From contig NZ_SMGP01000002.1 of the NCBI RefSeq assembly GCF_004339745.1, positions 1,860,001-1,924,000 on the forward strand: 64,000 nucleotides of DNA, read 5' to 3'. The first letter of the stretch is position 1; the number at the start of each line of letters is the position of its first letter. Positions 48,106 through 56,841 of the stretch are shown piece by piece. The position numbers were made by a program, and so were the translations under genes. The notes below the pieces were generated by a model that was not told where the DNA came from, did not search any database, and saw only the letters and a program-made list of their open reading frames with translations. This DNA comes from Paraburkholderia sp. BL9I2N2. Lineage in GTDB: Bacteria > Pseudomonadota > Gammaproteobacteria > Burkholderiales > Burkholderiaceae.

Positions 48106-49578
48106 TCAGCTCTCGTCGTGTGCCACCAGCCCCGAGCGGCGCTGCACGCCCCACGACCGTCCGCCGCGCAGGAAATGCAGCCAGCCGAGCGCGGCGCCCA
48201 CGTGCCGCACCAGCTGAAACGTGAACGGCTCGGCGACCGCCGCGAGCATCGCCATCCACAAACTGGTGCCGGCGCGCTCGCCGGTCCAGCGCCGGTACAA
48301 ATGGATACTCCACAGATAGAACGCGAGGTCGATCGCCGTTTTCAGGCCGATCACGCTGAAGATCGACACGACGATCGCGCCATGGCCACCGAACACGAAG
48401 GCGAGCAGCAACGCAAACGCGGTCAGGCCGTAAATCGGCTGCATGGTGTCGATCGCCTTGACCGGCAGCATCAGCATGCCGAGCGTGCCGTAGCGCGGAT
48501 TGCCGGTCATGTCGCGGTTCCAGTACTGCGTCTGCAGGAAGCCCGCGAACCAGCGGCGCCGTTGACGCAGAAAACTGGCGAGATTGTCCGGCGCGTCAGT
48601 GCGGGCATGCGCCTCGCCGACCACGCGCACGTCCCAGTCGAGGCCGTGGTCGACCGAATAGCGGCGCAGCCGGTGAATCAGCTCGTAGTCTTCGACGAGA
48701 CACTGCGGATCGAAGCCGCCCACGTCGACCAGCGCGTCGCGCTTGAAGGACGCGAAGGCGCCCGAAATCAGCAGCAGACTGTCAGCACGCATCCACGCGA
48801 AACGGGCGATGAAGTTGCGCATGTACTCGTAGGTCTGGAACCACTGGAACACGCGCCCCGACACCGACTTGCCGCACACCGGCACCAGAATGCCGGCCGC
48901 GGCGACCAGCTTCGGTTCGCTCGCGAAAGCGGCGCGCATGGCGTAGGTGGCGTCGTCGTCGAGTAAGGTGTCGGCGTCGACGGTCATGACCGTTTCCGTG
49001 GTCATCACGGTGATCGCGGCATTCAGCGCGCGGGCCTTGCCGCCGTGCGGCACACGCAGCCAGAACAGATTCGGATACAGCGCGCTCGGCGCGCTCAGCA
49101 CGCCGTCTGCGGCCGCGGTAAGGCCGAAGCGCCCGGTGAGCAACTCGCGGGTCGAGTCGGTGGAACCGTCGTCGGCAATGACGATTTGCGCCGGCCCGTG
49201 CGTTTGCCGCAGCAGCGCGGCGATCGTGACCGGCAGCACCGTCGCTTCGTTATGCGACGCGACGATCACGCCCATGCTCGGCAAGCTGCGCCGTTCGAAC
49301 TCGGGCTCGAGCGGCGGCGCACGCCGCATCAACGGCAGCGTTTTCCACGTGACGAACGCAAGCAGCAAGGTGTCGTACACCACGTAGGCGATACCCGTCG
49401 ACCACGCCAGCGCGCCCTGCAGAAAGAAGGCGCGCGCGAACAGCAGCAGCCACAAGACGACCACACTCAGATGAATCAGCGTGCTCAACGGTGTCGTGCG
49501 ACGCGGCACAATGCGCGGCGAAGCGAGAGCGAGAGCCTGTTCCAGGGTTTTCTTCAAAATGACTGCCGGGTTTGTCAA
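48106..49578 (-). CDS. Membrane-bound GT2 glycosyltransferase, processive type
   Basis: A 490-residue inner-membrane glycosyltransferase of the GT2 family. There are two N-terminal membrane helices (about residues 33-80) and several C-terminal ones (about 380-450). The catalytic site is clear: ASHNEA, DDGST, the metal motif TVDADTLL, the acid motif VEDYELIHRLRR and the processivity motif RQRRRW (QxxRW). This is the layout of chitin, hyaluronan, PNAG and cellulose synthases. The start appears to be a TTG at 49578; no strong ribosome-binding site is seen. It lies 28 bp after the cytochrome b561 gene. The sugar donor is unknown. Confidence 0.87.
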   Translation of the reverse strand: MTNPAVILKKTLEQALALASPRIVPRRTTPLSTLIHLSVVVLWLLLFARAFFLQGALAWSTGIAYVVYDTLLLAFVTWKTLPLMRRAPPLEPEFERRSLPSMGVIVASHNEATVLPVTIAALLRQTHGPAQIVIADDGSTDSTRELLTGRFGLTAAADGVLSAPSALYPNLFWLRVPHGGKARALNAAITVMTTETVMTVDADTLLDDDATYAMRAAFASEPKLVAAAGILVPVCGKSVSGRVFQWFQTYEYMRNFIARFAWMRADSLLLISGAFASFKRDALVDVGGFDPQCLVEDYELIHRLRRYSVDHGLDWDVRVVGEAHARTDAPDNLASFLRQRRRWFAGFLQTQYWNRDMTGNPRYGTLGMLMLPVKAIDTMQPIYGLTAFALLLAFVFGGHGAIVVSIFSVIGLKTAIDLAFYLWSIHLYRRWTGERAGTSLWMAMLAAVAEPFTFQLVRHVGAALGWLHFLRGGRSWGVQRRSGLVAHDES

Positions 49579-49606
49579 TGTTGCGGTTGATAGGTGAATG
49601 CGGCGC

Positions 49607-50206
49607 TCACGGCACCATGCGCTTCAGAACCGACTTGCGATCGATCCACTGGTGCTTCAACGCGCCGCCGATATGCATCGCGAGCAGCGCATAGAGCGCG
49701 TAGCCAAGCCACGTGTGCAAGGCGCCGAAGCGGTCGTGCAAGGTCTCCTTCAGCGCCGGATCGAGATTCATCACATAGCCGATGCGCGGCCACGGAAACA
49801 GATTGAACAGATGCATGGGGTGCGTCGCCGCGTCTTTCCATGCGGAATCGTGCAGCCAGCCGGACAGCGGCAGCGCAATCATCAGCAGATACAGCAGAAA
49901 ATGCGCGACATGCGCGGCGATCTTTTCCCACGACGGAAACTCGCGCGGCAACGGCGGCGGCTTGTGCGACACACGCCACAAGATGCGCATGAGCGCGAGA
50001 CCCAGCACCGTGATACCGATCGACTTGTGGGTGTCGACCACCGGACGCACCCAGTCGTCCGGCAACGAATCCGCGCTCAGCCCGAGCACCACGTTGCCGA
50101 TCATCAGCAGCGCGATCAGCCAGTGCAGAACCATGGCCGTACGTGTGTAGCGCGTTGGCACTGGCGTGCCGGTCGAATCGGTCAAAGAGTCGGCGTGTGT
50201 GTTCAT
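49607..50206 (-). CDS. Cytochrome b561
   Basis: A 199-residue inner-membrane dihaem cytochrome. The four membrane helices with haem histidines are visible in MVLHWLIALLMIGNV, VVDTHKSIGITVLGLALM, AAHVAHFLLYLLMIALPLSG and LHTWLGYALYALLAMH. Members move electrons across the membrane from quinol or superoxide and are often paired with YceI-like or periplasmic oxidoreductases. The ATG at 50206 is chosen; the frame to 50296 adds non-typical sequence. It is followed by the glycosyltransferase 28 bp later, but no functional tie is known. Confidence 0.92.
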   Translation of the reverse strand: MNTHADSLTDSTGTPVPTRYTRTAMVLHWLIALLMIGNVVLGLSADSLPDDWVRPVVDTHKSIGITVLGLALMRILWRVSHKPPPLPREFPSWEKIAAHVAHFLLYLLMIALPLSGWLHDSAWKDAATHPMHLFNLFPWPRIGYVMNLDPALKETLHDRFGALHTWLGYALYALLAMHIGGALKHQWIDRKSVLKRMVP

Positions 50207-50387
50207 GATTGTTCCGTCCGCAGCGGCATGGCTGCGAAAGCTGTTTGAAAATCCGGCGATGCCGTAGCACATCAAGGCAAGCCGATGTATAGGCAAACGC
50301 CCGAGTGTGCCGCTTTATTCCGCCGGGCGCTTAACTCCATGTTTTCGGATTATTTCGCTGCCGCCGGCTTAGAGAAGTCATTGCACC

Positions 50388-51194
50388 TTAACCGTGCGCC
50401 GCCTCGCGCCGCGCGATCAGCGCGGCCGACTCGATCCGTTCGTCGAGCCAGCCGTTGGTTGCATACGCATCCAGTAGTTGCCGGATGCGCGCCAGCAGTT
50501 CGTCCAGCCGCTCGCCGAGCCGTTCGCGCGACAGACTCGACATCGACAGCGGCCGCGTCACCAGCGAGTCGACCGAGACCCGCCGCGTTTCGACGATCGA
50601 CACGCGTTCGAGCATCGGGAACGGCGACTTCGCCAGCACCGCGTCGTGGCTTTCCCAGCCGTCCGCCTTGCGCTGCATGCGCGCCGGGTCGCCCTCCGAG
50701 TAAGCCTCGAGCAGCGCACGGTACGGCGCGAGCCAGGCCATCGGCGAGTCGGCGGCGAACGCGGTCGAAAACAGGGCGACCGCGCCTTCCGGTTCGATCA
50801 GAGCATCCAGACGCGCGAGCGTGTCGGGCCGGTCCATCCAGTGAAACGCCCGCCCGATGACGGCCAGCCGAAAGCGCCCCAAAGCCGGCGACAGATCGTA
50901 AGAACTCCCCTCGCGATACTCGATGTTCGGCGCAATCCCCGCGCCCAGGCTCGCGGCAACGCGCAGCATTTCCGGTTCGGGGTCGAGCGCGAGACCCGCG
51001 CCGACCCACGACGAAAACGCCAGTGACAATTGCCCCGGCCCGCAGCCGAGGTCCAGGAGCCGGTGCGAGCCGCCGAGTTCGCAGGACTGCGCGACGCGGC
51101 GGATCAACTGCGGCGAATACGGTGGACGGCCCGCCAGGTAATGCGCGGCGGTGGTCCTGAAGCGGTCGGGGACGAAGGGGATTGGGGTGGTCAT
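50388..51194 (-). CDS. Class I SAM-dependent methyltransferase
   Basis: A 268-residue soluble methyltransferase. The SAM-binding motif I is LLDLGCGPGQLSLAF (about residues 43-57), motif II follows with ALDPEPEMLRVA, and the middle AVIGRAFHWMDRPDTLARLD resembles the UbiE/BioC type. The C-terminal third is helical. I start at the ATG at 51194 (MTTPIPFVPDRF), since upstream sequence in frame to 51470 is not typical. It lies 300 bp from the CFA-synthase-like gene, on the same strand. The methyl acceptor is unknown. Confidence 0.88.
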   Translation of the reverse strand: MTTPIPFVPDRFRTTAAHYLAGRPPYSPQLIRRVAQSCELGGSHRLLDLGCGPGQLSLAFSSWVGAGLALDPEPEMLRVAASLGAGIAPNIEYREGSSYDLSPALGRFRLAVIGRAFHWMDRPDTLARLDALIEPEGAVALFSTAFAADSPMAWLAPYRALLEAYSEGDPARMQRKADGWESHDAVLAKSPFPMLERVSIVETRRVSVDSLVTRPLSMSSLSRERLGERLDELLARIRQLLDAYATNGWLDERIESAALIARREAAHG

Positions 51195-51494
51195 CGGTAA
51201 TTCCAGGCGGGTCGGTTGCGGCAATGGCAAACGACGAACGGAACCCCATTGTCGTTGCTGCGGTCCATTGGCGCCGCTGTTGCGAGGCAACTCGATCAGA
51301 CAGGGCTTCCCTGCCTCAGAGTGCACCCAAGGTTTGATGCCCGGATGACTGCGCAGTTTCCTGCCGATTAGATAAATCGCAGGGCGGAACTCGCGAGACG
51401 GTCGCTCAGCAAAAAGCCGAGTGTGAAAACACAATGAAAGCCAGCCGGCGTATCGCGTCACGCCTAGCACTTAAGCGGATCGGCCCACCGCGGT
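51195..51494. other. Intergenic, 300 bp, small hairpins only
   Basis: No gene seen. A short dyad CAGGG-CTT-CCCTG inside GAGGCA/TGCCTC near 51280-51320 could be a weak terminator for the lipid genes that end at 51495. No clear promoter was identified for the methyltransferase. Confidence 0.4.
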
Positions 51495-52595
51495 TCAACG
51501 CTTCACGAACCGATAATGCCCCACGCCCCACTCGTTTCCATTCGCGTAGCCGAACAGTTCAGCCACCGCCATATAGAACATGCGCCACCGTTGCAGCCAC
51601 ACTGCCGCATCGCGCGCGCCGTAGGTGTCGATCAGCATTGGCATCACCCGGTCACCCGCCGCATCGAGCGCGGCGAGCCAATGATTCGCCGTGCGCTCGT
51701 AGTGCGTGCCGCTCACCCACCACTGCCGCTCCACGCGCAGGTCGTCCTGGAAATTGAGCAGCAGCGCCTCCGACGGCATCGTGCCGCCGGTGAAAAAGTA
51801 CTTCGACATCCAGTCGCTGCCGTCTTGCACCTGGAAGTGATAGGCCAGCGTGCGATGCGCGAAGAGATGCACGAACAGCTTCGCGTCGGCGCGCATCCAG
51901 CGCGCGATTTTCGCGAGCAGCAAGCCGTAGTTCTTCATATGCTCGAACATCTCGATCGACATCACGCGATCGAAGCCGCCGCCAAGTTGCGCCCCGTCGA
52001 ATTCGAAATCGACGATGCTGCCCGTCACCACCGAAAGGTTGTGCAAACCAGCCTGCGCCGCGCGCGCTTCGATGAACGCGCGCTGCCCATGCGAGTTCGA
52101 TAGCGCGACGACGCGCGAATTCGGATACCGCGCCGCCAGCCATAACGACAGTGAACCCCAGCCGCAGCCGAGATCGAGAATCCGCTGACCGTCGGCGAGT
52201 TCCGCACGCTCGGCATAGCGTTCGAGCATGGCCGCTTCGGCTTGCGCGAGCGTCTCGTCACCGGTCGGATACAGGCAGCATGAATACTTCAGATGCGGTC
52301 CGAGATACGCGTGGAAAAACGACGCCGGCACCTCGTAATGCTGCGTGTTGGCGGCTTGCGTTTCGATGGCGATCGGACTCGCGCGCAGATCGTCGAGCAG
52401 ACGGTTGAACCGTTGCGCGCGCAACTCGCCGTTGTCGACCGCTTCATCGCGCAGGCGCTGACGCATCAACTGACGCATGCCGAAACGGATCACGCCGTCG
52501 GGTAGCCAGCCGCGCTCGCAACTTTGAATGAGCCAGCCATCGGCGGAGTCGGAGGACGACGGCGGCATCGTGTGGTCAGTGGTGGAAAGACTCAT
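51495..52595 (-). CDS. Cyclopropane-fatty-acid-synthase-like methyltransferase
   Basis: A 366-residue SAM-dependent enzyme of the CFA synthase family. A short N-terminal helical domain (about residues 20-90) is followed by a methyltransferase core: ILDLGCGWGSLSLWLAARYP (SAM motif I, about 139-158), VVALSNSHGQRAFIEARA, and the bicarbonate-region element MSIEMFEHMKNYG. C-terminal FTGGTMPSEALL and HYERTANHW match CFA synthase. It adds a methylene bridge to unsaturated phospholipid acyl chains or a similar methyl transfer. It is 75 bp downstream of the DUF1295 gene, and these two plus the lipocalin form a likely lipid-remodelling operon. Confidence 0.9.
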   Translation of the reverse strand: MSLSTTDHTMPPSSSDSADGWLIQSCERGWLPDGVIRFGMRQLMRQRLRDEAVDNGELRAQRFNRLLDDLRASPIAIETQAANTQHYEVPASFFHAYLGPHLKYSCCLYPTGDETLAQAEAAMLERYAERAELADGQRILDLGCGWGSLSLWLAARYPNSRVVALSNSHGQRAFIEARAAQAGLHNLSVVTGSIVDFEFDGAQLGGGFDRVMSIEMFEHMKNYGLLLAKIARWMRADAKLFVHLFAHRTLAYHFQVQDGSDWMSKYFFTGGTMPSEALLLNFQDDLRVERQWWVSGTHYERTANHWLAALDAAGDRVMPMLIDTYGARDAAVWLQRWRMFYMAVAELFGYANGNEWGVGHYRFVKR

Positions 52596-52670
52596 GAGGC
52601 TGACTCCTGGTGTTTCTTTTGGACTCTTTCGAAGGCGCGCTTGCGCCCGCTTGCGTCTTCCATGCCGTCT

Positions 52671-53447
52671 TCAATGCCGCGGCGGCCACGGAATCAGCGC
52701 GCTGGTGGTGCGCATGTAGTCGGCGTACCCGGGACGCCCTTTTGCCATGCTTTCTTCGAGCAGCGGAATGCCGGAGACCTTCAGCAACAGAAACGCCATC
52801 AGCACCGGCGGCAACAGCGTGAACCAACCCCACGGCGTGCCGATCGACAACGCGATATACGCGAGCCAATGCACGCATTCGAAGAAGTAATTCGGATGCC
52901 GCGAGTATCGCCACAAGCCGACGCGGCACACGGCGTCGCGATTGGCCTGATCGGCCTTGAAGTTGCGCAACTGGCGGTCGGCCATCGCTTCGCCGGCCAC
53001 GGAGACGATCCACACGACGACGGCTAGCAGCATCCAGCCGACGGCCGGCGCAGTGCCGCGGTACGACGGCACCAGAAATGCGATCGACAGCAACATCGAA
53101 ATCACGACTTGCAACTGGAAAAACCAGAACATCCGGCTTGCCGCCTTGTCGCCCCATTCTGCGCGGAAGCGCTGATAGCGCGCGTCTTCCGGCTTGCCGG
53201 CGTTGCGTTTCCACAGATGCGTGCCGAGCCGCGCGCCCCAGACCAAACCGCCCAGCGCGGTCAGCGCGCGCGCGACGGGGTCGCCGGTGCCGAGCATCGC
53301 GTAGAGCGCCGCCACGAGTCCCAGCGAATGCGCCCAGATGGGATCGACCATGCCGGCGTTTTCGCTCCTCAACTGCCACGCCCAGACGGCGCTGAAAAGC
53401 GCGATGAGTCCGATCAGGGCAATCACGGCGGCAGCAAGCGGTGGCAT
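52671..53447 (-). CDS. DUF1295 (steroid 5-alpha-reductase-like) membrane protein
   Basis: A 258-residue inner-membrane protein of the DUF1295/steroid-5-alpha-reductase superfamily. There are about six membrane helices. The isoprenylcysteine-methyltransferase-like C-terminal box is visible as LWRYSRHPNYFFECVHW (about residues 177-193), the motif for an NADPH- or SAM-type cofactor. The ending GRPGYADYMRTTSALIPWPPR is also typical. Members are usually near CFA-synthase genes and probably act on lipids. The ATG at 53447 is chosen. It lies between lipocalin (70 bp upstream) and the CFA-synthase-like gene (75 bp downstream). Confidence 0.9.
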   Translation of the reverse strand: MPPLAAAVIALIGLIALFSAVWAWQLRSENAGMVDPIWAHSLGLVAALYAMLGTGDPVARALTALGGLVWGARLGTHLWKRNAGKPEDARYQRFRAEWGDKAASRMFWFFQLQVVISMLLSIAFLVPSYRGTAPAVGWMLLAVVVWIVSVAGEAMADRQLRNFKADQANRDAVCRVGLWRYSRHPNYFFECVHWLAYIALSIGTPWGWFTLLPPVLMAFLLLKVSGIPLLEESMAKGRPGYADYMRTTSALIPWPPRH

Positions 53448-53517
53448 GGTTTCCTCATTCGACGGCAATGCGGGTTATACGCGGCGACGGTGGTATCGGA
53501 TGCGTACGATGCGCCCG

Positions 53518-54129
53518 CTAATCCTTGTCGCCCGGCGACGCAAAGCCCGGCTTGCCCACCTGATCCGGCCGCTGCGGCACGCGTCTGAATCGCGACGTGT
53601 CATAGCCCATCGCATCGAGCCGCGCAAGCAAGGCGCGATATGTGTCCTCGCTCATGTCCGGCTCGCGCGAAAAAATCCAGCCGAGGTTTTTGCCCGGATA
53701 GCCGAGGATCGTGTAGCGGTAGTCTGGGTCGACGTAAAGCGTCAGTTGCGTCACGCGGATAGGCCAGAACAGCTGCACGCTCCACTCGCCGCCGTCCTTG
53801 CCGGGCACGGGCGTGTCGAGAAACTGATAGTGCTTTTCCTCGGCGTCGAAGCGCTTCTTGCGGGCGTAGTACGAATCGTCGATCTTGCCGTCCGCGCGCA
53901 GTGTCCATTCGGCGCGGCTCGCCACCATGTCGCGTTCGGCGAAATACGGAATGTTCGCGATGACGTACCAGCGGCCCATGTAGCGCGGCAAGTCGACGGG
54001 CACGGTGGCGAGCGGTTCGCTCGCGCGCGGGTTGGGATTGGGCGGATCGTTGGAGCAGGCCGTGAGTGATAGCAGCAGAACGCTTGCAGCGGCGGCAGCT
54101 GCAGCGGTGACGTAGGCAACTCGGCGCAT
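53518..54129 (-). CDS. blc: Outer-membrane lipocalin lipoprotein
   Basis: A 203-residue bacterial lipocalin. The signal peptide ends in the lipobox LTAC (about residues 21-25). The eight-stranded barrel begins with the lipocalin motif VDLPRYMGRWYVIANIPYF (G-x-W) and has the conserved YTILGYPGKNLGWIFSRE element near the C-terminal half. Blc proteins bind fatty acids or lysophospholipids and are induced by envelope stress. The neighbouring CFA-synthase-like and DUF1295 genes on the same strand make lipid turnover the likely theme. The ATG is at 54129. It is divergent from a LysR regulator. Confidence 0.92.
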   Translation of the reverse strand: MRRVAYVTAAAAAAASVLLLSLTACSNDPPNPNPRASEPLATVPVDLPRYMGRWYVIANIPYFAERDMVASRAEWTLRADGKIDDSYYARKKRFDAEEKHYQFLDTPVPGKDGGEWSVQLFWPIRVTQLTLYVDPDYRYTILGYPGKNLGWIFSREPDMSEDTYRALLARLDAMGYDTSRFRRVPQRPDQVGKPGFASPGDKD

Positions 54130-54290
54130 GGCAAGGGCCTCGAACGTGGCGGCAATACACCTATTACGTTCGACGAGGCCGTCTGGATGCGTGCGCCGCT
54201 CTCCGCAAGAAGGCGCACCGATAACAGAACCAAAGCGGCAAATGGTGCTAAATTGGCCCGACTGCGGACTTCAATTCCTGAATCGACCGA

Positions 54291-55184
54291 ATGGAAAACC
54301 TGAGCGGGATCGTCGCCTTCGTGCAAACGGCCGAAGCGTCCAGCTTCGTCGGCGCGTCGCAGCGGCTCGGCCTGTCGCCCTCCGCCGTCGGCAAAAGCGT
54401 CGCGCGGCTCGAACAACACCTCGGCGTGCGGCTGTTGCAGCGAAGCACGCGGCGCGTCAGCCTGACCGACGACGGCGAGCGCTTCTACGAACGCTGCCGG
54501 CAGATTCTCGACGCGCTGAGCGAAGCCGAAGCGATGATGCTGCAAGCGAACGCCGCGCCACGCGGGCGCCTGCGCGTGACTTTGCCGACCATCGGCTATC
54601 GCTTCCTGCTGCCGATCCTTCCGGAATTCGCCGAGCGCTATCCCGAGATCGACCTCGAACTGGATTTCAACGACCGCATCGTCGACGTGATCGAAGGCGG
54701 CTTCGACGCCGCGGTCCGCAGCGGCGATCTGCCCGATTCGCAATTGATGGCCAAGCGGCTCGGCCCGTTCCGCTTCGTAGTGTGCGCGTCGCCGGGTTAT
54801 CTGCAACGGCACGGCGTGCCGCTCGCGCCGGCCGATCTCGCGCAGCACGCATGCTTGCGCTTCCGCTTCCCGACCTCGGGCAAACTGCAGCACTGGGCGT
54901 TTCGAGGACTCCCCGAAGACGCGGCCGCGCGCTTTCCGACCGCGCTGACCTGCAACAACATGGAAGCCCTGCGAGCGGCGGCGGAACTCGGTCTGGGCGT
55001 GGCCTACATGCCGGATTTTCTGGCTCGCGACGCGATCCGGGCGGGAACACTGCAAAACGTGCTCGACGACCATCTGGCGCACGCGGGGCAGTTTTCGGTG
55101 CTCTGGCCGTCCAGCCGGCAACTGTCGCCGAAGCTGCGCGCGTTCGTCGATTTTCTGTCGGAGCGCTTGTTCAGCGCAGCTTAG
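54291..55184 (+). CDS. LysR-family regulator, DmlR-like
   Basis: A 297-residue LysR-type regulator. The helix-turn-helix reads ASSFVGASQRLGLSPSAVGK (about residues 15-34), followed by RLEQHLGVRLLQRSTRRVSL. The effector domain covers about 90-290, with the aromatic turn FNDRIVDVIEGGFDAAVRSG. It belongs to the large CrgA/DmlR branch. It is divergent from the lipocalin operon (161 bp) and is followed by the EamA transporter 71 bp later on the same strand, so either could be the target. The inducer is unknown. Confidence 0.9.
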   Translation: MENLSGIVAFVQTAEASSFVGASQRLGLSPSAVGKSVARLEQHLGVRLLQRSTRRVSLTDDGERFYERCRQILDALSEAEAMMLQANAAPRGRLRVTLPTIGYRFLLPILPEFAERYPEIDLELDFNDRIVDVIEGGFDAAVRSGDLPDSQLMAKRLGPFRFVVCASPGYLQRHGVPLAPADLAQHACLRFRFPTSGKLQHWAFRGLPEDAAARFPTALTCNNMEALRAAAELGLGVAYMPDFLARDAIRAGTLQNVLDDHLAHAGQFSVLWPSSRQLSPKLRAFVDFLSERLFSAA

Positions 55185-55255
55185 CGACGATACAAGTGGC
55201 GTGATCCGGTTAGCGTTATCGTGTCCGCAACGCCCGCTCCCGCGCGAATTCCCTC

Positions 55256-56320
55256 ATGCCTACCCGCTCAAACGCCGCATTCACCGCCTTGCTCGCCGCC
55301 GCCCTATTCGGCGCGACGACACCGCTCGCCAAGGCGCTGCTCGGCTCGCTCTCGCCGTTCCTGCTGGCTGGGTTGTTCTATCTCGGTAGCGGCTGCGGCC
55401 TTGCCGCGGTGATTCTGGCGCGCCGGCTTAAAGGCGGCGGCGCCGGGCAGCCGGTCGGCCACAGCCATTTCCCGTCGCGCGAAGCCCCCTGGATGGCCGG
55501 CGCGATCGCAGCCGGCGGCGTCGCCGGGCCCGCTTTACTGATGCTGGGTCTGCAAACGACGCCGGCCGCCACCGGTTCACTGCTGCTGAATCTGGAAGGC
55601 GTATTCACCGCGTTGATCGCGTGGATCGTGTTTCGCGAGAACGTCGACGTGCAGGTGTTCCTCGGCATGGCCGCGATCGTCGCGGGCGGCGTGGCGCTGT
55701 CATGGCAGCCGGGCGCGGCGGGACTGCCGCCCGGCACGCTGCTGCTGATCGGCGCCTGCGCGTGCTGGGCCGTGGACAACAATCTCACGCGCAAGGTGTC
55801 GGCGCACGATGCGATGTTCATCGCCTGCATAAAAGGACTCGTGGCCGGTTCGGTGAACGTGGCGCTCGCGCTCACCCTCGGCGCCGCATGGCCGAAGCTC
55901 TCGACCGTCGCGCTCGCCATGCTCACCGGCTTTGCGGGCTACGGCGTGAGTCTCGTGCTGTTCGTCGTCGCACTGCGCAATCTCGGCACCGCGCGAACCG
56001 GCGCATATTTTTCGGTCGCGCCGCTATTCGGCGTGACTTTATCCTGGCTTCTGTGGCCCGAACTGCCGCCGCCGCTTTTCTGGGTCGCTGCAGCGCTGAT
56101 GACGCTCGGCGTGTGGCTGCACATTCGCGAACGTCATGAGCATCCGCACACGCACGATCCGCTCGAGCACTCGCATCGTCACCGGCACGACGCGCATCAC
56201 CAGCACGAGCACGACTTCGCGTGGGACGGCGACGAGCCGCATACCCATCCGCACCGCCATGCACCCATGACGCACGCGCATGCGCATTTCCCGGATATCC
56301 ATCACCGGCACACGCATTGA
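55256..56320 (+). CDS. EamA/DMT-family transporter with histidine-rich tail
   Basis: A 354-residue inner-membrane transporter of the drug/metabolite superfamily. Two EamA repeats give about ten membrane helices (residues 8-288); the first repeat shows FTALLAAALFGATTPLAKAL and LLLNLEGVFTALIAWIVFRE. The last 61 residues form a cytoplasmic or periplasmic tail with about 23 histidines, plus Asp and Glu (HEHPHTHDP and similar), an obvious metal-binding possibility. It follows a LysR regulator. The tail might sense or deliver metal such as zinc, nickel or cobalt, but the transported substrate is unknown. Confidence 0.9.
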   Translation: MPTRSNAAFTALLAAALFGATTPLAKALLGSLSPFLLAGLFYLGSGCGLAAVILARRLKGGGAGQPVGHSHFPSREAPWMAGAIAAGGVAGPALLMLGLQTTPAATGSLLLNLEGVFTALIAWIVFRENVDVQVFLGMAAIVAGGVALSWQPGAAGLPPGTLLLIGACACWAVDNNLTRKVSAHDAMFIACIKGLVAGSVNVALALTLGAAWPKLSTVALAMLTGFAGYGVSLVLFVVALRNLGTARTGAYFSVAPLFGVTLSWLLWPELPPPLFWVAAALMTLGVWLHIRERHEHPHTHDPLEHSHRHRHDAHHQHEHDFAWDGDEPHTHPHRHAPMTHAHAHFPDIHHRHTH

Positions 56321-56495
56321 TTTTTCGGCCAGCCGTGCAGCACGGACGCTTGCTGCATCGCAAGACAAAAATCTCTCTGAAAAAAAATCATGCGATAGAC
56401 CGATTCAATTGGCATCGCCGCGCATCGCATCCTGTAATGAACTCCTGTTGTCCGCGTGCCTTCCGCCCAACCTGTCCGCACCTTTGGAGAGATCC

Positions 56496-56699
56496 ATGTC
56501 ACAACCCGAGCCTAATGTTGATGAATTAGTGAAAAGCATCGCCGAAGAAACCGACACGCCGGCGGAAACGGTCTCGAAGATGTACGCGGACACCTTGGCC
56601 AACTACCGGCACGACGCGCGTGTATTCGATTACGTGCCGCTCTTCGCCGCGAAAAAAGTACGCAACCAGCTTCGCGATAGTTCGAATCGCAAACACTGA
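56496..56699 (+). CDS. DUF3562-family small protein
   Basis: A 67-residue soluble helical protein of the DUF3562 family: DELVKSIAEETDTPAETVSK is followed by the conserved YADTLANYRHDARVFDYVPL and a basic end. GGAGAGATCC precedes the ATG at 56496. The family is common in Burkholderia and lacks a known role. The gene stands alone between the EamA transporter and the flavoenzyme. The open frame upstream to 56280 is not needed. Confidence 0.8.
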   Translation: MSQPEPNVDELVKSIAEETDTPAETVSKMYADTLANYRHDARVFDYVPLFAAKKVRNQLRDSSNRKH

Positions 56700-56841
56700 C
56701 ACGGCGGCGCGCGGAGACCACCGCCTGCTGAATCGCAATTTTTTTCGCCTCGACCGACTCGCGCAAAATTCACATAACGCGCACCGATTTTTTTCCCGCT
56801 GATAGACTCTCGCCCAGAACCATCGACTCGGGGGAGTTGGC

